In this document: piece by piece, positions 21,020 through 31,962 of the stretch
Position numbering within the stretch: the first letter of the stretch is position 1
Layout: the number at the start of each line of letters is the position of its first letter
Assembly: GCA_944548615.1 (NCBI GenBank)
Contig: OX155971.1
Coordinates: forward strand, 26,400,072 to 26,464,071
Direction of reading: 5' to 3'
Source of the DNA: Micropterix aruncella
Lineage: Eukaryota > Arthropoda > Insecta > Lepidoptera > Micropterigidae
Length of the DNA: 64,000 nt
Position numbers and translations under genes: made by a program
Notes under the pieces: generated by a model
Seen by the model: only the letters and a program-made list of their open reading frames with translations
The model's database searches: none
What the model was told of the DNA's origin: nothing

Positions 21020-21395
21020 TTAGTTCGTTTCGTTCGGAGTCGGATTTAGTTCGTTTTTCACACTGTCATTTATGAAATTGGTAGTTATGGCTTGTGGTGA
21101 TGTTTGAGTTTTTTCTGGAGCTATTGTAGAGATGACCGGTGACTTATTGGTAGTTGTTGTAGTAGGCGGTGATATAGAAGATGCATTATTGGATTTATCC
21201 TGGTTTTCTGATGATCTCGTGTTGTTGCTCATGGGGCTGTGTTGAATACAGCATACAGTCTCTTGTTCCGACATTATACAAAATTGTGATAGTTTCCCTT
21301 TTGGCAAATCCCCCTCAGTTTTTGGACAATTTTTCGCCGGTAGACATACTCCTAAAACGCCATTTATTTCACATGACTCTTCACGGCAGTGTATA
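21020..21395 (-). pseudogene. Clip domain plus Thr/Pro-rich linker of a serine protease (remnant)
   Basis: Minus-strand frame (ends 21020). The six-Cys clip domain runs SCEINGVLGVCLPAKNC, FCIMSEQETVCC (about 21375-21245), followed by a linker rich in Ser, Thr, Pro and Asn (SISPPTTTTTNKSPV), as found between clip and catalytic domains in arthropod immune and developmental proteases. Clip domains regulate such proteases in haemolymph cascades. No signal peptide or catalytic domain follows: the frame ends 7 bp before the family A copy. Its 5' side is fused to a protease C-terminus in another frame, so the gene is rearranged. Confidence 0.7.
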
Positions 21396-21800
21396 TGCCA
21401 GGTCCCTTGGCACTTCCGCAAGGGCTCTTTCCAATACTGGTAACGGTGATTATGTTGAAAAGGCATTGGTTGTCAGCTATCGCCACTTGCAGAGGTCCAC
21501 CACTATCGCCTCCACAAGAGTCTCGTAATCCTTCTAAGCTGCCAGCGCACAATTGATCGTCCTTATACCTTGCGGTAACCTCCTTCTGAGAGTCTTTGCA
21601 TATAGTCTTCGAAAGGTGGCTGGTCAATCAAATCCACCACCACCTTCAGTAAGTCCTCCGATGTATCTTCAGCAAAGTCGATCTGCCTTCAGCCAGTAAC
21701 TACAGCTCGCTTGTTTTCGATGGTCGACTTTTCCATAGACACGCTGGTCGAATATTTAAAGTGAACAGCTCAGACCGATCAGATCCTTCGGGACGCGTCC
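21364..21800 (-). pseudogene. Trypsin-like serine protease catalytic domain, C-terminal half (remnant)
   Basis: Minus strand. From about 21770 IRPACLW, then in another frame KRAVVTG with a TGA where the usual Trp of TGWG stands (about 21693), SEDLLKVVVDLID, and in the frame 21364-21627 QLCAGSLEGLRDSCGGDSGG with the catalytic Ser in GDSGGP (about 21500), PCGSAKGPGIYTAV near the end. His and Asp catalytic regions upstream are not visible. At least two frameshifts and one stop. The protein homology stops at GIYTAV and DNA passes straight into a clip domain: normally the clip precedes the catalytic domain. Confidence 0.8.
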
Positions 21801-21954
21801 CGTGTTAACCGCGAGTTAATCCAGACTATAGAATTGCACTATAATCACTAAAATTTATTATTTAATTATTATTTAGATGGGAGAAAATTTTAAAATATGT
21901 TGACACTTAGAATTTAAATTTCGAATTTTATTTTGTTGTATAGAAAGTATATAA

Positions 21955-22215
21955 CTAATTACTATAGGTATTAACAAGCTCGTTAGGTGCAATTGATTTG
22001 AATAATTCTTTAACGAACGTCGGTTGGTTGAGGTTGAAAATGTCGATGGTGGAGAAACAAGAGTCGTACGTGCATATCAGCCCATAAGCGATGGAATGTT
22101 TCCCGTAGTTGGTATTGGCACGAGATACCTCAAACGTGCGTGAATTGCGAATTAATCGCTGAGGAACGAAAAAACGTAAGTTTTCAACAAGGTATGAACT
22201 ATCTGTGGTATTGTG
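21955..22215 (-). pseudogene. Possible LINE C-terminal fragment
   Basis: Within a minus-strand frame (21955-22371) the segment SYLVENLRFFVPQRLIRNSR, TFEVSRANTNYGKHSIAYG and a terminal FVKELFKSIAPNE resembles the conserved tail of insect LINE polyproteins (RNSRTF.V..ARTNYG). The upstream part of the frame is not convincing. Moderate confidence only. Confidence 0.4.
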
Positions 22216-23509
22216 GATAACTTTAAAGAAAGTGTGCTGGAAAGAAACTGTAACTGGAACGATACATATAACTGGAAAGGAAGTGTGCCTATTTACATTT
22301 TGGTCTGGTAAAAACGATCTCCTCAAAACCGAATATATACAGACGAATGATTTGATTTGGACAAATGTCATGGAAAAAACTTGTTTGTTTTTATATGGAC
22401 TGTGTATTACCTGAAATTATCGATCCAGGAGTATGAAGGAATATGGATTTAAGGGAGCCTGAATACACTTTGAAAGAAGCAAATAAAAGAAACGACACGA
22501 TAAAACGAAAGAAATCGGTTCCTCTCCCTTGTCCAACGCTTAAGCGGTAGTTAGTTTTCAGTGATTCCATCACAAAGTGAGCAAAGAACTCACAGAGAAT
22601 GTACTTGCCAATAACACTCCAAAGCAAAGCACAAGCAATATAGAGCCACCGAAAAGTACACGATATTCCAAATCTGTGCTGAGTACAGATCTAATTAATA
22701 ATGATGAACAGGCTTTTGAAAATGTATTATCATTTGATGAATTTTAATTACAAAAGTCGGCGCACCACTACAAAGCGACACTGTCAAGGCTACAAAAAGG
22801 AAGTCTCAAATGTACTGCGCAATTTTAAATGTATTTATTCGTCTCTTTACATTTAATATGTATGTATCTACTCAGAAATAACAGACTACTTTGCCAACCA
22901 GAAATGTCTTCATGATTTTTTGTCTTAATGATTTTATATTTTAATTAATAATTATTTATTTTTAATGATGTGTATTTCTTTAAAGTTTACAATGATGTGC
23001 TTAGAGTATCTAAAAATAAATTATATTACTTTTTAATTAAATAATTTTTTAATGATAATGTACAAGGCGATCGGTGTCGTTATGTCCTCCTCAAAGAACT
23101 ATTATACCGCGAATAAATAGTTCGATACACAATGTTGTTTTTTAATTCGATTCTAAATGTTTTTTCTGCCAAAAAATACTATCAAAAACTGTCACTACAA
23201 CTATCAAAAAAATACTAAAGCTGTATCTCACGAAACATGAATTGCGATTTATGTCATTTAAAAGCCCTTGGAAAACTGTATCCAAAACAGTTAACGGCAT
23301 TTCTCCAATTGTCATCTATCACCATTTAAAATAATTTTAAAATGTCGAAAATTAATTATTGACAGGTGACTCTTCTTAATACAGTTTTTCAGGGGATTTC
23401 AAATGACATATCGCAAATGAAATTCTGTAAGATATGGCTTCTGTCAATTTTTGACAGTGATAGTTTGGTTTAACAGTTGACAGCCAAAATCTAATGGGCG
23501 CATTCCAGG
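22216..23509. other. No recognised gene
   Basis: One plus-strand frame of about 60 codons ending at 22747 (STDLINNDEQAFENVLSFDE) has plausible composition but no start, splice context or family I know. The rest is AT-rich. Around 23160-23460 a phrase tgtcaaaaattgacag-like pair (tttttgacagtgatag, aaactgtcac) suggests a decayed inverted repeat. Confidence 0.35.
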
Positions 23510-23724
23510 GTGATACTATCCCTATGTTCCAAATTTCAACTCAATCGGTTCAACGGCTCGGCAGTTATCGTGAGAGATTACATACAGGCAAACAGACATA
23601 CATTTCTCTGAAAATGGTCTTAATCATCTTGGTGGACCTCAAAATGGACATCTCTATCGTTATCTAAACATTTTTTCCGCACGATCACAACACCTTCCCT
23701 ACCAGTGGCAGCCGGGAAAGTAAT
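23510..23724 (-). repeat. Family D repeat, copy 4 (reversed)
   Basis: Reversed copy: ccaaatttcaactcaatcgg, cagacatacatttctctgaaa, aatggtcttaatcat and a terminal cagccgggaaagtaat. It matches the order of the three plus-strand copies read backwards. Confidence 0.55.
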
Positions 23725-24800
23725 ATAATGTTCAAGTTTAGATGATGATACAGCGTAGCCTTCTTCACCAGCGTAGGTACATGACACTTGCATAATCCCA
23801 AAATATAAATCCCATTGCAATAGTGTATACCTAGTGTGTTTAGTCCAGACATCGATAGCGAGTGAATATCGCTGCGAGATGAGTCAACATAATAAACACC
23901 TGCCCCGTCGCGAGGGGAGGGGGTAAGTAGGCGGGGCTTAAAAACTCAGATACGGTTTATTTTTTAAGTAGTACGTCGCCTTAAACTCGAACACTGAATC
24001 AAGTCATGCAAAAGCGCGCACAGTGTTTTTGTTTAGATAAAATTGTTTTACGCAAAACTCGCGCTGCGGCCCTGTGAAGCGATTCATCGTCACTAAATTT
24101 CCGAGAAATGAGCTACATGTAAGACCCCTCCCCGCATCCTTCAATGCTTGTAATTGCGCGGAAAGTGTTATTTAAATGTATACGAATTCTTGGCCCATCC
24201 TGTACCAGAACGCCGCCATATTTACCATAATAATCGAGAAGATTAATCAATTTTTGCAACTATGAGTGCCATCTACACGTTGCGTTTCGTAGTAAAATTC
24301 TGATTGCCAAATGTTACTACGACGTTCAGCAATCTAATACGTTATCTATCTAATAGTATATAATCAATTGTAGTATCTACCATGGATTAAGTAGAAAATC
24401 CCCAAAGACGAAATATAAAGTAATGGGCGGTCTATGCAAATGTTTCGTAGTTTGCCGAGACCTTTAAATATTATTATTTCACAGTCATAAAAATAGAGCA
24501 AATCGCAGGTGCGAAGAGAATAATAATAATTATTGCTGCCATGATTTCTTTGGGTAGGCAGTAATAAAATAAAGAGACGACGCACGACGGCAGAATAGTA
24601 ATAAGGTTAGCCAAGCCGCAACTGAAATTAGGTTTATGGTCGATACTGGGGGTTATCAATAAGAAATTGGTTATGCCACCCCAAGACTTTCCCGGCAAGC
24701 AGATTGCCCCTCCCCTTCCCTCCCGCCAAACTCCCAACCTAACCCCCCCCCCCCCCCACTCCCGCTCGATATTGATTGTGTTCGCAACTGTAGTATTTTA
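23725..24800. other. No recognised gene
   Basis: Contains a 15-base C run (24743-24757). The phrase gattgccaaatgttactacgacgttcagcaat near 24310 weakly resembles gttgccaaatcgtactatgaagttgaacag near 18133, hinting at a further diverged repeat. Confidence 0.35.
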
Positions 24801-25354
24801 AATGTGGTTCCGCCACATGCCCGTAAGAAGCCAACGCCTTACCGCGAGATAGCTAAGTATGTTAACCAGCGGGCCGACACGCGCCCTTACTTCGAGTTGC
24901 AACCAGATTACTCCGGTCTCCCGACTGGTTACGAGTTCGAGGTCGTTGCGCGGTCCACTCCCTTGCGTAGCGGTGAAACGGTGTCTATTGAATCTATCGC
25001 GGACCACGGCATCCTTTGCCCGGCTGTTCACCCGGAATCGGGTAGCGGATGGTCGTTTCAAGAGAAGTCGCCGTAAAGTAAAACAACTACCCCCGCTCTA
25101 TAGGAGGCAGTACTGTTTCAAACTCCCCCGACTGTTGGTCAGAATGCACAATCGATTGGCTGACGCCGCACGGTGCGCAAACCGTCCGGGAGCGCCAGAA
25201 GATTGACTCCTGGGGGAAACTAGCCCTTAGACTAGAGTCCTACTCGGGCTCGCACTTCATGCGCGGAGGCCGACTGATGGGTGTTGACCCGTGAGTGTGA
25301 CCGACCCCGAACAAATAAGTCTTCGGCCAAATCAAACAGGGCCCATTAGCTCCC
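24801..25354 (+). mobile_element. Family B repeat, copy (5'-truncated)
   Basis: Begins ccacatgcccgtaagaagcc and runs to gggcccattagctccc. The central block ggtgaaacggtgtctattga, tatcgcggaccacggcatcc and gttcacccggaatcgggtag is nearly identical to the copies at 7952 and 59977-62869. Confidence 0.85.
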
Positions 25355-26739
25355 ATTAGGTAAAGTAGACAGTTGTAAAAAAATAAAACAGGTACAATTT
25401 TTAGTTGTTCATTTCTACGCGTCCACGACCTTGAAGTACGAAGCATTTGAGAAAGCCGCACATAACTGCACATGTAGCACTGTCTCGCTTGCTCATGTAT
25501 GTAAGGCGTCTATCCTACTCGCTCGCACAGATACCCATTGAAGCGCATTTTTTTCACATATCTCACTCGCACCTCCCATCTTTAGTCATGTGCGTTGGCC
25601 AAAAAGGATATCAAAAAGGATAAAAACAAAATAAATGTTTTTTTTAAAAATTGAACTACGATTTTCCTTCATTTGTTTTTATCTTTGTTTCTGTTGTCAC
25701 AAGAAAAATATATAATATAAAGCGTTCCTGGTATTCAATGTTCAATAATAATATGGCAATTATTGAATAAGCTAGCAATGGTGGTGACCCGGATTCATGG
25801 CTCCCGATTGTAGGGAATTCTATACAAAAGTGTTAGTAGCGAAGTGTGAAGCGTAAGGGGGGGGGGGGGATGGTAGCTTAAATCAAATATATGAACATTT
25901 GACATAAACTTAACTACAAATATCTTTAACATGAGCCATTTTCAAATAGTGGTAAAATAAATATCGACATTATTTTAACAATATTACTTTTACACCTAAT
26001 CTAACTTAGACCAAGAATAACGTAAAACAAGAAAACGTTGAATTGGAACTTACTTTAGCGAGCGCTTATTTAGAGTATTAAATTATATATAGTTTAGTTT
26101 AGTTTTAAATTTAGAGTATAACTTATATAATAGTCACATAAATATATTGTTGGCGTTAACAGGTATGTATGTATGACGATAAAGAGTTTCAATAAATCGA
26201 CAATAGATGGACTTTTTGTTTACATTAAGAACGTCTGTCCATTCATGATTATTATTGCCTATCCTAATTATCTAAAATTGTCTTTTACTTATTATTTTGA
26301 CAAATAATTTTATAATACATATTTTGTAAACAATGTTTTTGTGGTGTCTATCTAGACAAGAGGTCCTTCCTAAAAATCAGTTAGATGGAACAACAGTGGG
26401 TGTCAATTGCAGAGGTGTAATCAAATATCTAACATAGCGTACTTTGTAATTGTATGTAAATATAAAACTATGTCCATTAAATAAATAACATATAATTATC
26501 CTATTTACTAATATATCCTAACACGTGATTAGGTACAAACAAGTCAACTAGTTTGCAAGCAAGAATAACTAGGTTATAAGATAGTAGAAAAGTTAACGAA
26601 GTAAAGTATCTCTAAATAAACTTTCATATTATGTATTCTTGTGTACTTACATGTTAATCAAGATTTCAAAAATAAAACCATTATTTGTATTCGAGAAAGC
26701 AACATTTTCTTGGTAATATTCCTTGTTTTTAAGCGACTT
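25355..26739. other. AT-rich, no recognised gene
   Basis: Carries a 13-base G run (25857-25869). No repeat partner or coding region recognised. Confidence 0.4.
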
Positions 26740-26872
26740 CAAAAAAAGGAGGAGGTTATCAATTCAGAGAATTCCTCAAATATTATCATATGAAGTTCAA
26801 ATTTTACCTGTTGGTTCAGTTCCGATGACAATGCATTTTTATGGTAAACATGATCTGATTCTATAGGTACCC
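26740..26872 (+). repeat. Short dispersed repeat with gacttcaaaaaaaggaggag
   Basis: The phrase gcgacttcaaaaaaaggagg followed by ggttatcaattc is one I associate with a common lepidopteran interspersed repeat; only one copy is in this window, so the call rests on memory. It abuts the family K unit. Confidence 0.35.
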
Positions 26873-27426
26873 AGAGTTGGCATCCGACGAGGGGACTCTT
26901 CAACGGTCAACAGCACAGACACGAAATATTGTATATGCATTAATTTTTTTCAATTTTTCAATTTTCAATTTATTTCCTAAAAAATCTTAACAGATTGTAG
27001 AAACTTAATATTTAGGTACATTTAAATAAATTACAGTCTATTACTCCGTTTTTACAATATTTAAATTTATCACCACGTATATACAGTTATTTCATTATTG
27101 CTTTTAGGGCATCAAAATCATTTTTAAGATTTATTTACTAAAACAACAAATTAAAATAATCGATAAAAATAATCAAGAAATTAAAATCAGAAAAAGTCAG
27201 AATAATTAAAAAATGCTACTTAAAATTGTCAAAAAAATGGCCAAAAAATTTGAAAAATTATTTAAAATTAACAAACCTATCGATCGAGTAAAAAGCTTTG
27301 TCTAATAATTACGACAGACCATCCTAAGTTTCACAAAGACAGGACTGCGGCATCCATTCTTGGCTTCCAACGAGGTTACTCCTCAACTGTCAACAGCACA
27401 GACACGAAATTTTGTATAAGCATTTA
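26873..27426 (+). repeat. Two family K units, each broken by a LINE
   Basis: Unit 1 (26873-26945) reads gttggcatccgacgagggga ... acagacacgaaatattgtatatgcatta, is interrupted by a LINE tail, and resumes at about 27306 (ataattacgacagaccatcctaag). Unit 2 (about 27352-27426) has the same order up to gcattta, is interrupted by the full-length LINE, and resumes at 32321 (attacgatagcccgttctaa). The insertions sit at nearly the same position of the unit. Confidence 0.7.
26946..27305 (-). mobile_element. LINE 3' fragment (family P)
   Basis: The 3' UTR end matches 12866-13000: caatttatttcctaaaaaat, cttaacagattgtagaaact and ggtacatttaaat. It is a severely 5'-truncated copy; no coding part is retained. 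The right boundary is set by the point where family K resumes. Confidence 0.65.
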
Positions 27427-27711
27427 TTTATTTTATTTATTTATTTATTTATTTTTTAAGGAAAACCAACAGCCATATAAAATATTAAATAACAACTTAA
27501 ATAATAAATGATAGCCAATAACAGGTTCTCACATATAGAAACAGTTTAGAGAATATGGAATTGCCAGCAAAAACGCTTGGCAGGGTCCGGTACTATAAAT
27601 TTAAAAAACGCAAATAAAAATTAAACAAAAGGGACAAGAAGGCAAAAAAACAATATCGAGAAATCGAATACAAAAAAATAATAACAATAAAGAAAAGCAG
27701 AAGAGTAGGTA

Positions 27712-28242
27712 CTAAAAGAAATTGTTGCTGAGGATACGTCTCGCTGATACAACACTAGTGCTAAATAGATCGATATCAACGTCGCCGCAAATCAGTTTAT
27801 TGAGGTTGTTACTCGCACGCCACATATAGGTGTTTTGCATGTAATTAGATGTAACAACAGGTAGCCGAATTGGGATGGTGTGTCTCATGGATTTTACCGG
27901 GGCATTAAAAGATAGATATGATAAAAGTTCGGTACAATCTAAAGAACCTTGGGCAATTTTTTGCAAAAAAGTGAGGTCACCGATTTCTCGCCGTTTTGCT
28001 AGTGGAAGCAGGTGGTGTTTTTTACATAATTTGACATAGTCGTCTGAACTGTATTTGTCTTTGGTACGGAAACATAAGTATTTAAGGAACTTCCTTTGGA
28101 TGCCCTCGATGCGATTGGAGTATTTAAAGTACATAGGGTTCCATATTTGAGATGCATATTCCAGGTTGCTACGTACGTACGTAAAGAATTTTAAGAGTTT
28201 TAATGGATTTGAAATCTTTGGTACTGCGCATAACGAATCCAA
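27712..28242 (-). pseudogene. LINE ORF2, C-terminal part after the frameshift
   Basis: 176 codons; real homology starts at TYVRSNLEYASQIWNPMY and runs to the stop at 27712 (RRILSNNFF). It continues ORF2 of the LINE in a second frame. The two readings meet in the ACGT tandem at 28171-28183, where one extra or missing 4-base unit explains the shift. The block NRIEGIQRKFLKYLCF is conserved in the decayed LINE at 36680-39340. Confidence 0.85.
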
Positions 28243-30625
28243 GAGCTCTGGAAGCCTTTTTAACTATTTTGTCTACATGAGTGTCGAAGAGCAGCTTGGA
28301 GTCGTGGTACACACCGAGGTCACGAATGATAGAGTCCCTTTGTAACTTGGTACCTTTTAGGACATAGTCGTGTAATACAATATTTCGCTTTCGAGTAAAA
28401 GTGACCACACTACATTTGGATGGATTTAAATCTAAGTGGTTCCGGGTACAATAGCGCTCGAGGCGTTCAAGGTCGGCTTGAAGTAGTAGAGTGTCGGCAG
28501 GAGATAGAATCGTCTTTAAAATCTTCATATCATCGGCGAAGCTAAGAAGGTGAGAATAACGGAAACACCTGTCAATATCGTTGATAAAAATGATAAAAAG
28601 CAAAGGACCTAGTAAAGATCCTTGAGGAACACCACTTGGGATGGGGACCCAACTGGATGTGTAATTATTAATAACTACAGCCTGCGAGCGATTATGGATA
28701 TAAGACGCAAACCATCTGAGAAGATTGCCACAGATGCCAGTCTTCTCCAATTTGCTTAAAAGTAAGCTGTGCTGAATCCGATCAAAGGCCTTGCTATAGT
28801 CAGTATAGACCACGTCAACTTGGTGACCTTTATTCATGGCATCTGTAAGAGCTGTATTTAGAAGGACAAGATTAGAAACTGTCGATCGACCTTTCAGGAA
28901 GCCATGTTGAGTAGTATTAAACGACTGTTTGAGCGCAAAATATACTTGATCATATATAATTTTTTCGAAGACTTTTGACACTATACACAGTTTGGAAATG
29001 GGGCGATAATTATCAATGTTATGTTTAGGACCTTTTTTATGCACAGGCGTAATAAAAGCATTTTTCCAGATAATTGGAACGATCCCATCATCTAAAGATC
29101 TCCGAAAGATTAATGAAATAGGGATAGCGATTGTTTTAGCGCAGCCTATGAGAAAGACAGCTGGTAGGTTGTCAGGCCCAGCGGACTTAGACGGGTCCAA
29201 TTTTAAAAGTAACTGTTCCACTTCGCTGACGTCAACATACACTTTAGATATATAAGTGGCAGATGTGTCGGTAGGCGAGAAACCACCGGTATCATCTTGT
29301 GCAACAACAGTACTAGAGAGAAAATTATTTAAAAAGAAATCAGAGAAGGCATTACAAATCAGCTCGCCTGTGGTAAATATACTGGTCCCTAAGGACATGC
29401 TATTAGGCATTGAGTTGGATTTGGTTTTGCCTTTAAGATAAGACCAAAACTTTTTGGGGTTACTTGTAATAGAGTTTTCGACGGAGGAAATGTATCTAGC
29501 GTGGCATTTCTCTTCCAGGTCCCTAACACGGCCCCGCAAGTATTTAAATGCCTCCTCGTCAGCTTTGTTACCATACATTCTGAATTTTTTTAAATATTTA
29601 TGTTTTTCTTTAATACATTTCTTAAGGCCAGGGGAGTACCAAGGAGGGAAATAGTCGGTGGTAATAACTTTAGATGGAACAAACCGCTTAATTAGAGATG
29701 AACACTCGTCGTAAAAATAACAGACGGCATCTTCTAGGGATCTAGTGGAAAATTCCTTGTCCCAATCTATATTTACAAATCCATTGTTTAGTTTTACATA
29801 ATCTCCTTTGTTAAATAAATATTTGGTATATGAATTGAGCCGTAATGGGTTATAAACTAAGAATTTTACCACAACTAGGAGCGCACCATGGTGCGGGTCT
29901 ATTGGAACAAGAGGATCATCACTGTGATCGAACACAGTCACAATGTCGTTGGAGAAGATTAAATCCAGCGTACGGTCGAGTGCATTGCGTAAGCCATTGT
30001 ATTGACCAAACCCAAGGGTGGCCATTTCATCCGTCAGTGATAGCTCATCATCGGTCAACATATTAGATGGATCAAGATATTCACCCGTAGTACGCGTCCA
30101 CACTATATTACCAAGGTTAAAATCACCAAGGATCAAATATTTGTCTTCTGGGCTGGACAGTAAGACACGGTTTAAACTGTTAAGAAAGTTGGTCAGCTGC
30201 TGAGAGAATGAGTTGCCTGCGTTTTGACTACATAGGTAAAGGGCGCAAATGTGCAATTTGACGGATTTATTAGCGTCTTGCGTTTTAAGGTGCAGCGTGA
30301 GCCATAGGTCCTCGGCAGTAGAGTGGAAGGCAGGCCGCGGCGACACGGACAGATCCCTGCGCACCGCCACAAGCACACCTCCACCGCGCGACTGGCCAGT
30401 TACGTTATAGTCACGGTCCCGCCGCCACACCATGTATCGATGGTCAAATAGCTCACTATCGGATATACTTTCCAGTAACCAAGTCTCAGTTAAGACAACT
30501 ATATCAAATTTCTGCTTACTGATATTCCTGAAAAAAGTAGTTGTTTTAGTACGTAGACCTCGGACGTTTTGATAATATACCGAAAATTTATTGGGTGTGA
30601 TTTCATTAGTGACATAGTCAGCCAT
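28169..30625 (-). CDS. LINE ORF2, main part: AP endonuclease and reverse transcriptase
   Basis: 818 codons from ATG at 30625. Endonuclease: YYQNVRGLRTK (17), LTETWLL (45), LILGDFNLGN (about 168); the closing SDH-type motif reads PIDPHHGAL, a departure from the usual Ser-Asp-His. RT: NYRPISKLCIVSK (about 545), VYTDYSKAFDRIQHS (catalytic Asp, about 612), SGVPQGSLLGPLLF (about 667) and LLSFADDMKIL (catalytic Asp pair, about 697). The frame stops at ILYVRT because of a shift inside ACGTACGTACGTA (28171-28183) and continues in the frame of 27712-28242. Spacing to ORF1 is 419 bp. Only the frameshift separates it from an intact ORF2. Confidence 0.9.
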   Translation of the reverse strand: MADYVTNEITPNKFSVYYQNVRGLRTKTTTFFRNISKQKFDIVVLTETWLLESISDSELFDHRYMVWRRDRDYNVTGQSRGGGVLVAVRRDLSVSPRPAFHSTAEDLWLTLHLKTQDANKSVKLHICALYLCSQNAGNSFSQQLTNFLNSLNRVLLSSPEDKYLILGDFNLGNIVWTRTTGEYLDPSNMLTDDELSLTDEMATLGFGQYNGLRNALDRTLDLIFSNDIVTVFDHSDDPLVPIDPHHGALLVVVKFLVYNPLRLNSYTKYLFNKGDYVKLNNGFVNIDWDKEFSTRSLEDAVCYFYDECSSLIKRFVPSKVITTDYFPPWYSPGLKKCIKEKHKYLKKFRMYGNKADEEAFKYLRGRVRDLEEKCHARYISSVENSITSNPKKFWSYLKGKTKSNSMPNSMSLGTSIFTTGELICNAFSDFFLNNFLSSTVVAQDDTGGFSPTDTSATYISKVYVDVSEVEQLLLKLDPSKSAGPDNLPAVFLIGCAKTIAIPISLIFRRSLDDGIVPIIWKNAFITPVHKKGPKHNIDNYRPISKLCIVSKVFEKIIYDQVYFALKQSFNTTQHGFLKGRSTVSNLVLLNTALTDAMNKGHQVDVVYTDYSKAFDRIQHSLLLSKLEKTGICGNLLRWFASYIHNRSQAVVINNYTSSWVPIPSGVPQGSLLGPLLFIIFINDIDRCFRYSHLLSFADDMKILKTILSPADTLLLQADLERLERYCTRNHLDLNPSKCSVVTFTRKRNIVLHDYVLKGTKLQRDSIIRDLGVYHDSKLLFDTHVDKIVKKASRALGFVMRSTKDFKSIKTLKILYVRT

Positions 30626-31044
30626 TAGTAATGTGGGTTAAGGTAAAAACAGTGTAGAAGAAATTGAGTAGTGATAACCCCTTTGGATAGAGAATAAATA
30701 AACGATCTGGCAGAGTAATGTAATATTGCGATAAAAGACAAATATACGGTAAAACAGAAAAAAGGTGGTTAATAAAGGTGAGCGTGCGAGCAGACAGCGC
30801 GGCAACGGTGATATCGATAAGTCGAGGTGCATTCGAGTAAGCTACTGGGCGAGAGAGGTCCAATCGTAGATAATAGTGAAGTAGCAGCAAGACACTTATA
30901 GGTCAGGGGCGAGAAACATTATAAAGAAATCGTACTTATTAATTAATAATAACTTATATACGGACGGAGACAGAGACATGGATGACGTAAACCAATGGTG
31001 CGGTAAAGAAAACCATGTAGAAAGCAAGTTCCATATGTGGCAGT

Positions 31045-31962
31045 CTAGGTAAGCTTGTTTAAATCGTCCTCTTTTGTAATAGTCTTCACCGGCGATTCAT
31101 TAGTTTTACGAACATGTATTTTACAAAATTTCACCCACACGTATTGATATCCAAGTTCCTTGGCTGTGGCTTTAACTTTGACAAGCAGCCTTATCGAGTC
31201 AGGTGACAGATGATCGTTTATGAAGACACGTTTTCGGCTGCAGTCACCACCGAATCCCAGCTCGCTAGCCGCTATCATCTTCTTCATGCGTGCCGCAGCC
31301 ACGAAATCCTCCTTCACATATCGATTTAAGAAGTTGATAATAATATTTTTTTCCTTAAAGTCATGTGTTGGTACTCTAGATATATAATTGATTTGTGTTT
31401 TAGGGAAGCTATAGCCAACTACTTTACATAAGTTCTCAGCAATGGTGAAAAGGTTTTCACCTTTGATGAATGGTAAACCTTTCACTTCGACGTTGTTACG
31501 TCGCGTCCATTGCTCCGTAGCGACAGACTCGCGCTTCAGGTTGCTGATCTCGGCTGTAGCGGAAATGAGAGCATCCTGCAGCTGTTGTAATTGTTTCGAG
31601 GATTTTTCAGACTCCAACAGCCTATCTTCAAATTCCTGGAGCTTAGCGCTGTCATATTCACGCGATCTCTTCAGTTCAGACAACTCATCCTTGATCGCTT
31701 TCATATCATCGACGAGAGTTGGCAGAGCCACCAGCTTCAGTTTGACTTCGCTCAGCTCCCGCAATATGACATCGAGTTTATCGGAGTCAAGCTGCGTCGA
31801 TCGAGATTTGCATAGGGGACACCTCCACGCTGCCTTCCTCTCTAAGCACAGTTTCCGATAGCTAACTTCAGTAATCCTGGCACAACCAAAGTCATAGTCG
31901 CCATTACAACCTTCACAGTGAGTGCCATCATTAAAGTCAGCTTTACAAGATTTACACTTCAT
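31045..31962 (-). CDS. LINE ORF1 protein (Cys-rich finger, coiled coil, FP-like C-terminus)
   Basis: 305 residues from ATG at 31962 (an in-frame GTG 10 codons upstream is unlikely to be used). Residues 3-51 hold a PHD-like zinc finger: C3, C6, C16, C19, C27, C48 and C51, with Asp at the place where His is usual. Residues about 60-160 are rich in Leu, Glu and Lys heptads and should form a coiled coil. The C-terminal half (VEVKGLPFIKGENLF, RKRVFINDHLSPDS, YQYVWVKFCKIHVRK) resembles the C-terminal domain found in CR1-type ORF1 proteins and in baculovirus FP protein. In LINEs, ORF1p binds the element RNA as a multimer and is needed for retrotransposition. No stop or shift. Confidence 0.85.
   Translation of the reverse strand: MKCKSCKADFNDGTHCEGCNGDYDFGCARITEVSYRKLCLERKAAWRCPLCKSRSTQLDSDKLDVILRELSEVKLKLVALPTLVDDMKAIKDELSELKRSREYDSAKLQEFEDRLLESEKSSKQLQQLQDALISATAEISNLKRESVATEQWTRRNNVEVKGLPFIKGENLFTIAENLCKVVGYSFPKTQINYISRVPTHDFKEKNIIINFLNRYVKEDFVAAARMKKMIAASELGFGGDCSRKRVFINDHLSPDSIRLLVKVKATAKELGYQYVWVKFCKIHVRKTNESPVKTITKEDDLNKLT

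Noticed and set aside
22567..22747. 60-codon plus-strand frame ending AFENVLSFDEF
   Set aside because: Composition is protein-like, but a stop lies directly after the only candidate splice acceptor and no family is recognised.
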